The notes beneath the pieces were generated by a model. The model was given only the letters and a program-made list of their open reading frames with translations. It did no database searches and was not told where the DNA came from. A stretch of 8,547 nucleotides of DNA, taken from positions 1 through 8,547 of the forward strand of contig JAHINZ010000207.1 of NCBI GenBank assembly GCA_018895795.1. Reading direction: 5' to 3'. This stretch comes from Alphaproteobacteria bacterium (GTDB lineage: Bacteria > Pseudomonadota > Alphaproteobacteria > Caulobacterales > Caulobacteraceae). Positions 1-5,938 of the stretch are shown piece after piece. The position numbers were made by a program, and so were the translations under genes. The first letter of the stretch is position 1, and each line of letters starts with the position of its first letter.

Positions 1-1169
1 CGCATCGGCGTGTCGGGAAGCGACAGGGCCAGGGCCACCGAGATGCCGCCGCGCAGTCCGCCCCAGATCAGGGTGGGCAGGGCGGTCTTGCCCAGGGACA
101 GCCAGGGCCGCATCAGGATGAAGGGCGCGCCCACCGAGAAGGAGCGCGCGATCAGCGTCAGGGGGATCGCCGCCAGCGCCGCGATCAGGATGCGCATATC
201 CATCGGGACGGCGATGATCTCCAGTCCGATCAGCAGAAACAGGACGGCATTGAGGATATCGTCGATCAGGGCCCAGAACTTCAGCAGATAGTCGCGGGTC
301 ACGTCGCTCATGGCGTAGGCGACGCCGGCGTTGCCGATCACCAGCCCTGCCACGGCCATGGCCACCGGGCCGCTGACGTGCAGACCGTGGGCCAGGCTGT
401 AGCCGCCCATCACCACGGCCAGGCTGATCAGCACCTCGACATTGTAGTCATCGATGCTGCGCATGGCCCGATAGGCGATCCAGCCGGTGACCAGGCCCAG
501 CAGGACGCCGCCGCCGGCCTCGATCAGGAATTCGATCCCGGCCTGGCCCAGTGAGAACTCGTGGCCGCCCAGGGCCGTGGCCAGCAGGATGGAGAAGATC
601 ACCACCCCGACCCCGTCATTGAACAGGCTTTCGCCGGCGACCGTGGCCTGCAGCAGGGGCGGGACCTGGGACCGTTTCAGCACGCCCATCACCGCCACCG
701 GGTCGGTCGGGCTGATCAGGGCGCCGAACACCAGGCACCAGATCAAAGGCACGCCCAGGCCCAGCAGACTGGAGACGACGTAGAACCCCGCCCCGACGAT
801 CACCGTGGAAATCGCCACGCCGATCGTGCTCAGCACCAGGATCGGCACGCGCCCGCGCCGCATCTGGCTCCAGTCGACATGCAGAGCCCCGGCGAACAGC
901 AGGAACGACAGCATGCCTTCCATCAAGGTGCGGTGGAAATCGATGCCGGCCAGAAACGAGACCACGGTCGGCGCCAGTCGGCTGCCGGGCAGCAACGCGT
1001 CGGCCCCGATCACCAGCAGCGAGGCCACGGCCCCCATGATCGTCATGCCGACCGAGGACGGCAGACCAAAGATCCGGTGATTCAGATAGCCCAGCGTCGC
1101 GGCCAGCACGATCAGGATGGCGGCGGCGTCAAAGGGGGAGAGGGCGAGAATGGGCATGGCCGGGACCAT
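1..1169 (-). CDS. CPA1-family Na+/H+ antiporter (NhaP-like), partial at its 3' end
   Basis: A multi-pass inner-membrane protein that exchanges external protons for cytoplasmic Na+ (or K+), supporting pH and salt homeostasis. The 389 residues visible, translated leftward from 1169, are mostly hydrophobic helices. They carry the CPA1 signatures: SPTDPVAV (residues 153-160, with the T155-D156 pair of the unwound helix), AGESLFNDGVGVV (178-190, N184-D185, the ion-binding Asn-Asp of NhaP proteins), HVSGPVAMAVAGLVIGN (264-280), FLLIGLE (311-317) and WGGLRGGISVALALSLP (369-385). The start is the first ATG after an in-frame TAG two codons upstream, with GGGGGA as a plausible Shine-Dalgarno; ATG at 1157 is an alternative. 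The last helix and any C-terminal domain lie beyond the left edge. It lies 37 bp after the proline-rich gene on the same strand, so co-transcription is possible. The family is certain; the ion preference is not. Confidence 0.95.
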   Translation of the reverse strand, partial: MVPAMPILALSPFDAAAILIVLAATLGYLNHRIFGLPSSVGMTIMGAVASLLVIGADALLPGSRLAPTVVSFLAGIDFHRTLMEGMLSFLLFAGALHVDWSQMRRGRVPILVLSTIGVAISTVIVGAGFYVVSSLLGLGVPLIWCLVFGALISPTDPVAVMGVLKRSQVPPLLQATVAGESLFNDGVGVVIFSILLATALGGHEFSLGQAGIEFLIEAGGGVLLGLVTGWIAYRAMRSIDDYNVEVLISLAVVMGGYSLAHGLHVSGPVAMAVAGLVIGNAGVAYAMSDVTRDYLLKFWALIDDILNAVLFLLIGLEIIAVPMDMRILIAALAAIPLTLIARSFSVGAPFILMRPWLSLGKTALPTLIWGGLRGGISVALALSLPDTPM

Positions 1170-1206
1170 GGCCTATCCCCCAACGGCGATCAAATGGGGC
1201 CGCGGC

Positions 1207-2010
1207 CTAGTCATCAAGATCGAAGGGCAGGTCGCTCTGCTGGGCGTCGCGTTCGCGGCGGGCCTTGGACACCGGCTTGTAGGCCGACGCCAGGGGCGGG
1301 GAGGGTTCAAGCTCCCAGGGCGGTTCGTCGAGGTCGAAGGCCGGCTCCGGATCTTCGTCGAACCCGTCCTCGGTCAGGGGGACCGGCGGCGGCGGCGGCG
1401 GAGCCGGAGCCGGAGCCGGAGGAGGAGGAGGAGGCGGCGGCGGCGCGGGCGACTGCGCCTGAACCACGGGCGCGGCGCGGGGTGGTTGCGGACGTCGGAC
1501 GATCGCCTCGCATCGCGCCAGCCAGCGATTGGCCTCCTGGACGGCGTCGGCGGGCGAGCGGCTTTCGCGCCGTTGCGCGTCCCCAGGCATCCACAGATCC
1601 AGACCGAAATCGGGATGGCGCGGATCGTCGAAGACCAGGCGCAGGGTGATCTGACTGGCCTGGGGCGCGACCTGATCCAGCGCCCGCCGGGGCTCGCCGC
1701 GAAACACCCGACCGGCGACCTGACCGTCGATCAGCAGCTCGGCGCCCATCAGTTCGTCGATGCGATAGATCAGGCACCAGGCCCCGCTGTCCCAGGCGAC
1801 GGCGGCCAGGCCGGTGGCGAACGAAAAGCCCGCGCCCCGACCGCGCCCGCGGGCCAGGATCAGAACCTCCGGTTCGCCTCTGAGCACATGGCGCAGCGCG
1901 CGGCGCACGCGCCGATCATCGTCCATGAACCAGATCGCCGCGCTGCCCATGAAGGTCACGGCCGATCCCGCGAGGGCGACGAGCAGCAAAAGGCGGGCGA
2001 GTTCGCTCAT
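1207..2010 (-). CDS. Unrecognised membrane-anchored protein with a proline-rich C-terminal half
   Basis: I do not recognise this 267-residue protein. It begins with one hydrophobic helix (about residues 6-29) with few charges before it and an Asp/Arg-rich stretch just after it, so the orientation is not obvious. Residues 46-140 look like a compact mixed alpha/beta domain, with RIDELMGAELLIDG (83-96) and LRLVFDDPRHPDFGLDLW (123-140). A short helix follows (about 154-172). Residues 188-211 are an almost pure Pro/Ala tract, 214-232 are acidic, and the tail ends in DLPFDLDD. The layout (anchor, folded domain, flexible proline linker, charged tail) suggests a scaffold or envelope-linked protein, which is inference only. 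Reading frame and GC pattern match its neighbours. There is no good Shine-Dalgarno before the ATG. It lies 41 bp after xth on the same strand, and a GANTC palindrome lies in that gap. Confidence 0.85.
   Translation of the reverse strand: MSELARLLLLVALAGSAVTFMGSAAIWFMDDDRRVRRALRHVLRGEPEVLILARGRGRGAGFSFATGLAAVAWDSGAWCLIYRIDELMGAELLIDGQVAGRVFRGEPRRALDQVAPQASQITLRLVFDDPRHPDFGLDLWMPGDAQRRESRSPADAVQEANRWLARCEAIVRRPQPPRAAPVVQAQSPAPPPPPPPPPAPAPAPPPPPPVPLTEDGFDEDPEPAFDLDEPPWELEPSPPLASAYKPVSKARRERDAQQSDLPFDLDD
1384..1443. repeat. 60-bp triplet/hexamer repeat encoding the Pro/Ala tract
   Basis: On the plus strand this is exactly 20 triplets: CGG six times, AGCCGG three times, AGG five times, then CGG three times. 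It lies in frame inside the minus-strand proline-rich gene, where it encodes runs of proline interrupted by alternating Ala-Pro. Such tracts are prone to replication slippage. A change by whole triplets would alter only linker length, without a frameshift. Confidence 0.9.
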
Positions 2011-2018
2011 GGGACTTG

Positions 2019-2045
2019 AAGTTAGTCAGAATCCGGGATTCGCAA
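2019..2045 (-). promoter_or_regulatory. Weak promoter candidate for the proline-rich membrane gene
   Basis: Read leftward, TTGCGAA (2045-2039) and ACTAACTT (2026-2019) are separated by 12 bases. This resembles the Caulobacter housekeeping pattern TTGACGS, 10-14 bases, GCTANAWC, but with several mismatches in both boxes. If real, transcription would begin only a few bases before the ATG at 2010, giving a nearly leaderless mRNA. That would fit the missing Shine-Dalgarno. The GANTC palindrome overlaps the -35 side and the spacer. Confidence 0.3.
2029..2041. promoter_or_regulatory. Perfect palindrome of two GANTC (CcrM-type) sites
   Basis: The 13 bases read GAATCC-G-GGATTC, a perfect inverted repeat around a single base. 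Each arm contains a GANTC site (2029-2033 and 2037-2041). A third GANTC lies at 2057-2061, inside the last codons of xth. GANTC is the target of the cell-cycle methyltransferase CcrM in Caulobacterales. The palindrome is 19-31 bases upstream of the proline-rich gene's start codon. The sites are seen directly; a regulatory role is inference. Confidence 0.5.
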
Positions 2046-2051
2046 CAGAGA

Positions 2052-2840
2052 CTAGAGATTCAACTCCGCCACGACGGGCACGTGGTCCGACGGCTTTTCC
2101 TTGTCGCGTTCGTCGCGGTGGATGACCACGTCGACCAGCCGGTCCGCCGCCTGGGGCGACAACAGCAAATGGTCGATGCGGATGCCCAGATTGCGCGGCC
2201 AGGCGCCGGCCTGATAGTCCCAGAAGGTGTAGCCGCCCGGCGCGCCGTCGGCCTGCATATAGGCGTCGGTGAGGCCCAGGTTCTTCAGCGCCCGAAAGGC
2301 GGCGCGGCTTTCGGGCTGGAACAGGGCGTCGCCGGCCCAGGCCTCGGGATTGGCCACATCCTCGACCTCGGGAATGACATTGTAGTCGCCCAGAATGACC
2401 AAGGGCTCCTCGAAGGCGAGAAGCGTCTGGGCGTGGGCGTGCAGGCGGCGCATCCAGGCCAGCTTGTAGTCGAACTTCTCGGTCCCGAGCGGATTGCCGT
2501 TGGGCAGATAGATCCCGCAGACCCGAACCGGCGCAGGAGCGGCGATCACCGCCTCGATATAGCGCGCCTGCTCGTCGGTTTTGTCCGCGCTCAGGAACGG
2601 CAGCCCGCGGCGCACGTCTTCCAGAGGATATTTCGACAACAGCGCGACGCCATTATAGGTCTTCTGTCCGTGGACAGCGACATTATAGCCAAGCCTTTCA
2701 AAGGCTTCAGTTGGGAACTTCTCGTCGACGCACTTGATTTCCTGCAGCACGGCGACGTCGGGCGCTTGCGCCTCGAACCAGGCCAGCACCCCTTCCAGGC
2801 GAGCATTGACGGAATTCACGTTCCAGGTGGCGATACGCAT
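2052..2840 (-). CDS. xth: Exodeoxyribonuclease III (AP endonuclease)
   Basis: A Mg2+-dependent cytoplasmic DNA-repair enzyme that cuts 5' of abasic sites and degrades 3' ends of duplex DNA in base-excision repair. The 262 residues match the ExoIII/EEP fold throughout: WNVNS with N7, LQEIK with metal ligand E34, YLPNGN with Y111, GDYNV with D152 and N154, WDYQAG (207-212), RIDHLL with D223, and the terminal SDHVPV with catalytic H253. These correspond to the E. coli XthA residues E34, Y109, D151, N153, D229 and H259. The length is usual for the family. The start ATG has GGAG six bases upstream. It is divergent from the small membrane protein across 36 bp and is the first gene of a leftward run of three. 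Alphaproteobacterial members are often labelled xth or xthA; activity on AP sites is expected from the family. Confidence 0.97.
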   Translation of the reverse strand: MRIATWNVNSVNARLEGVLAWFEAQAPDVAVLQEIKCVDEKFPTEAFERLGYNVAVHGQKTYNGVALLSKYPLEDVRRGLPFLSADKTDEQARYIEAVIAAPAPVRVCGIYLPNGNPLGTEKFDYKLAWMRRLHAHAQTLLAFEEPLVILGDYNVIPEVEDVANPEAWAGDALFQPESRAAFRALKNLGLTDAYMQADGAPGGYTFWDYQAGAWPRNLGIRIDHLLLSPQAADRLVDVVIHRDERDKEKPSDHVPVVAELNL

Positions 2841-2876
2841 TGACGGCTCCAGGGGGCGGGCCGAAGGCTAGGGCGC

Positions 2877-3215
2877 ATGACGCAAGCGCTCAAGTCGGCC
2901 TTCAGGATTTCGGACAAGGGACAGCAGATGCTGCTCGCCCTGATCACCGTGGCGTGGACGGCGGTGGCGGCGATCGGAGCCATTTTGGCGGTGTTCTCGC
3001 CGCTGGTCTTTGATGGTCCCGGCAATATGAGAAATCCCGTGGCCTGGCTCGGCTTCGTGCTGGGCGCCCTGTTCTGGGCTGTGTGCATGATCGGACCGCT
3101 GGTCGGCTGGATACGGTGGCGCAAGGGCAAGCGCACCGAGGCCTGGGCCGCCATGGCCGCGCCGGCGGCCTGGGCCGCCCTGACGATCACCGTGCTGCAG
3201 TTTATCCCGGGTTAG
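2877..3215 (+). CDS. Small three-helix membrane protein of unknown function
   Basis: I do not recognise this 112-residue protein. Three hydrophobic segments are clear: about residues 18-44, 56-80 and 89-110. The second is followed by a strongly basic loop (RWRKGKR, 80-86), which by the positive-inside rule places that loop in the cytoplasm. Helices two and three are then joined inside, and the N-terminus is also likely inside. There is no signal peptide, enzyme motif or conserved cysteine pair. The ATG has a modest AAGG nine bases upstream; M18 is a less likely alternative because it would trim the start of helix one. The gene is divergent from xth with only 36 bp between start codons, so its promoter probably overlaps the start of xth. 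It converges on erpA through a long inverted repeat. The three well-placed helices and normal third-position GC make it a likely real gene. Confidence 0.75.
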   Translation: MTQALKSAFRISDKGQQMLLALITVAWTAVAAIGAILAVFSPLVFDGPGNMRNPVAWLGFVLGALFWAVCMIGPLVGWIRWRKGKRTEAWAAMAAPAAWAALTITVLQFIPG

Positions 3216-3224
3216 ATCGAATCC

Positions 3225-3371
3225 CTCTTTTCCGCTCTCCCCGGCGGAGGCCGGGGCCCAGATCGAATTCAGGGAGGTTGTCGTCTTTTCTCAGGCAGAA
3301 GGCGCATCATCCCCAGACGCTCAGGCTGAATCTGGGCCCCGGCCTTCGCCGGGGAGAGCGGGGATAAAGAG
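3225..3371. repeat. Long inverted repeat between convergent genes (REP-like)
   Basis: The left arm (3225-3271) and right arm (3326-3371) are inverted copies differing by a few small changes, around a 54-base loop. Each arm also folds on itself: CCCCGGC, a three-base tip, then GGCCGGGG followed by CCCAGAT. This layout is typical of interspersed extragenic palindromes in alphaproteobacteria. It lies between two genes that converge (the small membrane protein and erpA). RNA from either strand could form a very stable stem and act as a mutual barrier to read-through. There is no T-run after the stem, so it is not a classic intrinsic terminator. Confidence 0.85.
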
Positions 3372-3403
3372 ATTTAGCCTGAAACAGGCGCGGCCGACCG
3401 AAG

Positions 3404-3736
3404 CTAGATCGAGAAACTGACGCCGCAGCCGCAGCTGGACTTGGCGTTGGGATTGCGGACCTTGAACTCCGCCCCGGCCAATTCGTCGACGTAATCGATC
3501 TCCGAGCCCTTCAGCAGCAGCATCGACATCTCGTCGACCAGCGCCGCGGCGCCGTCGCGTTCGATCCGAAGGTCATCGGCCTCCGCCGACTCGACCAGGT
3601 CGAACCGGTACTGAAAGCCCGAGCAGCCGCCGCCGTCGACCGCCACGCGCAGCATGACGGGCCGCCCCTCGGTCTGGCCGATGGCGTGAATCCGACGCGC
3701 GGCATTGGGGGAAAGCGTGATGGTGGGTTCGGTCAT
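3404..3736 (-). CDS. erpA: Iron-sulfur cluster insertion protein, A-type carrier
   Basis: An A-type (HesB/IscA/ErpA) carrier that receives Fe-S clusters from the scaffold and delivers them to apo-proteins in the cytoplasm. The 110 residues have the family length and the three ligand cysteines: C38 in DGGGCSGFQY, and C102 and C104 in SSCGCGVSF, a spacing of C-x63-C-x-C. The NPNAKSSCGCG ending is typical of ErpA. The assignment as ErpA rather than IscA or SufA rests on that ending and on its position beside dgt, an order I recall in other alphaproteobacteria. It is divergent from dgt across 89 bp and converges on the small membrane protein. No clear Shine-Dalgarno precedes the ATG, and I see no in-frame alternative that improves it. 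Confidence 0.92.
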   Translation of the reverse strand: MTEPTITLSPNAARRIHAIGQTEGRPVMLRVAVDGGGCSGFQYRFDLVESAEADDLRIERDGAAALVDEMSMLLLKGSEIDYVDELAGAEFKVRNPNAKSSCGCGVSFSI

Positions 3737-3777
3737 GGCTGTGGAAAACTCATCTTTCTCCTATATGAGGATATCAG

Positions 3778-3796
3778 CGCCCCAACGGAAGGGGCG
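3778..3796 (+). promoter_or_regulatory. GC hairpin in the erpA-dgt divergent spacer
   Basis: A perfect 6-bp stem, CGCCCC / GGGGCG, encloses the 7-base loop AACGGAA, about 30 bases before the dgt start codon. It would form in the dgt leader RNA. The 89-bp spacer also holds an A/T-rich dyad, TCCT-ATATG-AGGA, at 3759-3771, which is the only AT-rich stretch nearby and a possible -10 region or operator for either gene. I cannot assign either element to a known regulator. Confidence 0.35.
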
Positions 3797-3825
3797 AAAG
3801 CCCAAGAACGGTCCAAGAGCGGTTC

Positions 3826-5010
3826 ATGACGTCATCTCCCTATCTTGTCGCGCGCGCTCCCTATGCCGAAGACCCGGCTAAGTCGCGCGGTCGACGGTTC
3901 AAGGAAGACGAGAGCCGCACCCGCACGCCGTTCGCCCGCGACCGCGACCGGATCATCCATACCTCGGCCTTTCGGCGGCTGAAGGAAAAGACCCAGGTCT
4001 TCGTGGCCCACGAGGGCGACAATTTCCGCACCCGTCTGACCCATTCACTGGAAGTGGCCCAGGTGGCGCGCTCGCTGGCCACGGCCCTGGGGCTCGACTC
4101 CGACCTGGCCGAGACCATCGCCCTGGGGCACGACATCGGCCATCCGCCTTTCGGTCACGCGGGCGAGGACGAGCTGCAGGACAAGATGAAGCCGTATGGC
4201 GGCTTTGATCACAACGTCCAGACCTTCCGGGTGGTGACCGAGCTGGAGCACCGCTATCCCGACTTTCTGGGGCTGAACCTGACCTGGGAAACCCTGGAAG
4301 GCATCATCAAGCACAACGGCCCGGTGACCGCCAAGCTGGGCAAGCCGTCTTGGAAAGCCATCGCCAAGTACGACAACGACTACAATCTGGGCCTGGACAC
4401 CTGGGCGTCGGCCGAGGCCCAGGTCGCGGCCCTGGCCGATGACATCGCCTACAACAACCACGACGTCGACGACGGCGTCGAGGCGGGCCTGTTCAGCCTC
4501 GACGAACTGATGGACGTGCCACTGATCGGCCCGATCCTGTTCGCCGTCCGCAGCGAGCGGCCGGACCTCGACTTGCGCCTGACCCGCCTGGAAGCCGTGC
4601 GCCGGATGATCGGGGCCATGGTCGACGACGTGATGGGCGAGACCCTGCAGCGGGCCGCCGCCACCGGCGTGCAGTCGGCCGACGCGGTGCGGGGTCTGGA
4701 CCACGCCCTGGTCGCCTTCTCGCCGGACATGGCCGAGGACCTGGCCCGCCTGCGTCAGTTCCTGCACGCCCGCATGTATCGTCACTGGCGCGTAAACCGC
4801 ACGCGCAGCCAGGCGCGTCGCATTCTGGCCGAGATGTTCAGCTTGTTTCTGGCCGAGCCCGACGTCCTGCCGTCGGACTGGTTCGAAAAGTCGCAGAACC
4901 GCGACGAGGCCGGGCGCGCCCGCGTGGTCTGCGACTATATCGCGGGCATGACCGACCGTTTCGCGATCGAGGAACACCGCAAGCTGTTCCAGCTCGACGT
5001 CTGGAACTAG
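3826..5010 (+). CDS. dgt: Deoxyguanosinetriphosphate triphosphohydrolase-like protein (HD domain)
   Basis: It hydrolyses dNTPs to the deoxynucleoside plus triphosphate, keeping the cytoplasmic nucleotide pool in balance. The 394-residue length is normal for the bacterial dNTPase-like group. An HD phosphohydrolase core is obvious: HTSAFRRLKEKTQVF (45-59), RLTHSLEVAQVAR with H73, ALGHDIGHPPFGHAGE with H102-D103 plus H106 and H111, IIKHNGP with H163, and ADDIAYNNHDVDDG with an Asp at 205 or 206 completing the metal site. A C-terminal helical region (about 310-394) matches the family antitoxin-like extension. Substrate preference varies among homologs, and dGTP specificity is only inferred. The Shine-Dalgarno is weak (AAGAG). 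The start was chosen because the family N-terminus, PYAEDPAKSRGR, follows shortly after. Downstream lies the SPOR gene, 162 bp away, where other alphaproteobacteria have argS. Confidence 0.95.
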   Translation: MTSSPYLVARAPYAEDPAKSRGRRFKEDESRTRTPFARDRDRIIHTSAFRRLKEKTQVFVAHEGDNFRTRLTHSLEVAQVARSLATALGLDSDLAETIALGHDIGHPPFGHAGEDELQDKMKPYGGFDHNVQTFRVVTELEHRYPDFLGLNLTWETLEGIIKHNGPVTAKLGKPSWKAIAKYDNDYNLGLDTWASAEAQVAALADDIAYNNHDVDDGVEAGLFSLDELMDVPLIGPILFAVRSERPDLDLRLTRLEAVRRMIGAMVDDVMGETLQRAAATGVQSADAVRGLDHALVAFSPDMAEDLARLRQFLHARMYRHWRVNRTRSQARRILAEMFSLFLAEPDVLPSDWFEKSQNRDEAGRARVVCDYIAGMTDRFAIEEHRKLFQLDVWN

Positions 5011-5172
5011 GGTCCCGCCCGCGCGATCGGGGTTTTCCAACGCGAAGCATCTTCGTGGCGACAGGATGGGCGCGGACGCTTATGGCGCGGGCGTCGGTTC
5101 GGTAAACTATGTTCGCGCATGTGTGATTCGGCGGGCCGAGCCACGCGCGTTGTCTTCTGGAGCCTCATCGCG

Positions 5173-5928
5173 ATGTCCGATCCCCACCGCGGCGCCTATA
5201 CGCCGCCCACCGATGCGCCGCTGTCGTTCGATGCGCGCCAGCCGGTGCGCGGCTCGCGCCCTCTGCCCATGACGCTGATCATCAGCGCCGTGGTGCTTCT
5301 GACCCTCGTGGTCGCGGTGGTGATGATCTATCGCGGCGGCGTGCGCGGCCCCAACGAGCCGCCGCGCACCGTGGGCGCGCAGGTCGCCGAGATGAAGACC
5401 CCGCCGCCGGCCGGCAGCCAGCCGACCGATCCGGCCTCGGGCCTGCAGATCTACCGCAACGAAGAGTCGCAGCCGTCGCCGACCTTCGCCGCCCAGCCCG
5501 AGACGCCTCTGGCCCGGCCGGTCGAGGCCGTGACCCCACCGCCGGCGGCCAAGTCGGCCCCCGCCAAGCCGGCCCCGACCATCGAAGCCCTGGCGACCGC
5601 CGCGATCGCGCCGCCGCCCGTCGCGCCGAAGCCCAAGCCCGTGGTCGTCGCGACCGCCGCGACGCCCAAGCCCGCCACCTCGGCCAGCGGCTCGGCCATG
5701 GTCCAGATCGGCGCTCTGTCCTCTCCCGCCTTGGCCGACAAGGCCTGGAACGACGCCGCGCGCCTGGCGCCGGGCCTGGCCGCCGGCAAGGGCAAGAAGG
5801 TCGAGGCGATCGACAAGAACGGCACCACGCTCTACCGCACCTCGGTGACGGGCTTCGCCAGCCGCGAGTCCGCCAAGGCGTTCTGCGACGCGATTTCGGC
5901 GGCGGGCAAGTCCTGCTTTGTGAAGTAG
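5173..5928 (+). CDS. SPOR-domain, single-pass membrane protein
   Basis: A 251-residue cell-envelope protein. A short cytoplasmic N-terminus with basic residues precedes one membrane helix (about residues 33-53), then a long Pro/Ala/Lys-rich periplasmic linker (60-170), then a C-terminal domain (about 175-250). This begins SAMVQIGALSSPALADKAW and ends SAAGKSCFVK, the typical pattern of a SPOR repeat. SPOR domains bind denuded glycan strands of peptidoglycan and often send proteins to the division site. The ATG at 5173 is preferred: GGAG lies ten bases upstream and MSDPHRGAYTPP reads like a natural N-terminus. An in-frame ATG at 5119 would add 18 residues but has no Shine-Dalgarno. Ten bases separate its stop from nagZ, and the nagZ ribosome site overlaps the stop codon, so it is probably the first gene of the operon. 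Its partner and exact role are unknown. Confidence 0.9.
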   Translation: MSDPHRGAYTPPTDAPLSFDARQPVRGSRPLPMTLIISAVVLLTLVVAVVMIYRGGVRGPNEPPRTVGAQVAEMKTPPPAGSQPTDPASGLQIYRNEESQPSPTFAAQPETPLARPVEAVTPPPAAKSAPAKPAPTIEALATAAIAPPPVAPKPKPVVVATAATPKPATSASGSAMVQIGALSSPALADKAWNDAARLAPGLAAGKGKKVEAIDKNGTTLYRTSVTGFASRESAKAFCDAISAAGKSCFVK

Positions 5929-5938
5929 GAGCCAGCGC
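5927..5938 (+). promoter_or_regulatory. Ribosome binding site that supports the nagZ TTG start
   Basis: AGGAG at 5927-5931 lies seven bases before TTG at 5939 and overlaps the TAG stop of the SPOR gene (5926-5928). This is the best Shine-Dalgarno in the window and decides the start of nagZ. Translation termination on the SPOR gene would place ribosomes directly over it. Confidence 0.75.

Noticed and set aside
1384..1443. The triplet tract as a CRISPR-like or tandem regulatory repeat
   Set aside because: It is a 3-base and 6-base simple repeat inside a coding frame with no spacers; it is explained by the Pro/Ala linker.
561..1649. A 362-residue plus-strand open frame rich in Gln, Asp and His
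   Set aside because: It runs antisense through both the antiporter and the proline-rich gene, and its composition is the reverse-complement pattern of membrane and proline codons.
2840..2874. TTGACGG followed by GCTAGGGC, resembling a Caulobacter housekeeping promoter for the small membrane gene
   Set aside because: The spacer is 20 bases rather than 10-14, and transcription would start at or after the ATG, so the match is probably chance.
4045..5040. A 331-residue minus-strand open frame opposite dgt
   Set aside because: dgt has a full set of HD catalytic residues in the other strand; this frame is a His/Gln/Val-rich shadow without domains.
5043..5055. Hairpin CGAAG-CAT-CTTCG just after dgt as an intrinsic terminator
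   Set aside because: The stem is only five pairs and is not followed by a T-run; too weak to call.
5119..5172. An earlier ATG extending the SPOR protein by 18 residues
   Set aside because: There is no Shine-Dalgarno before 5119 and the extra residues do not resemble the rest of the N-terminus; ATG at 5173 has GGAG upstream.
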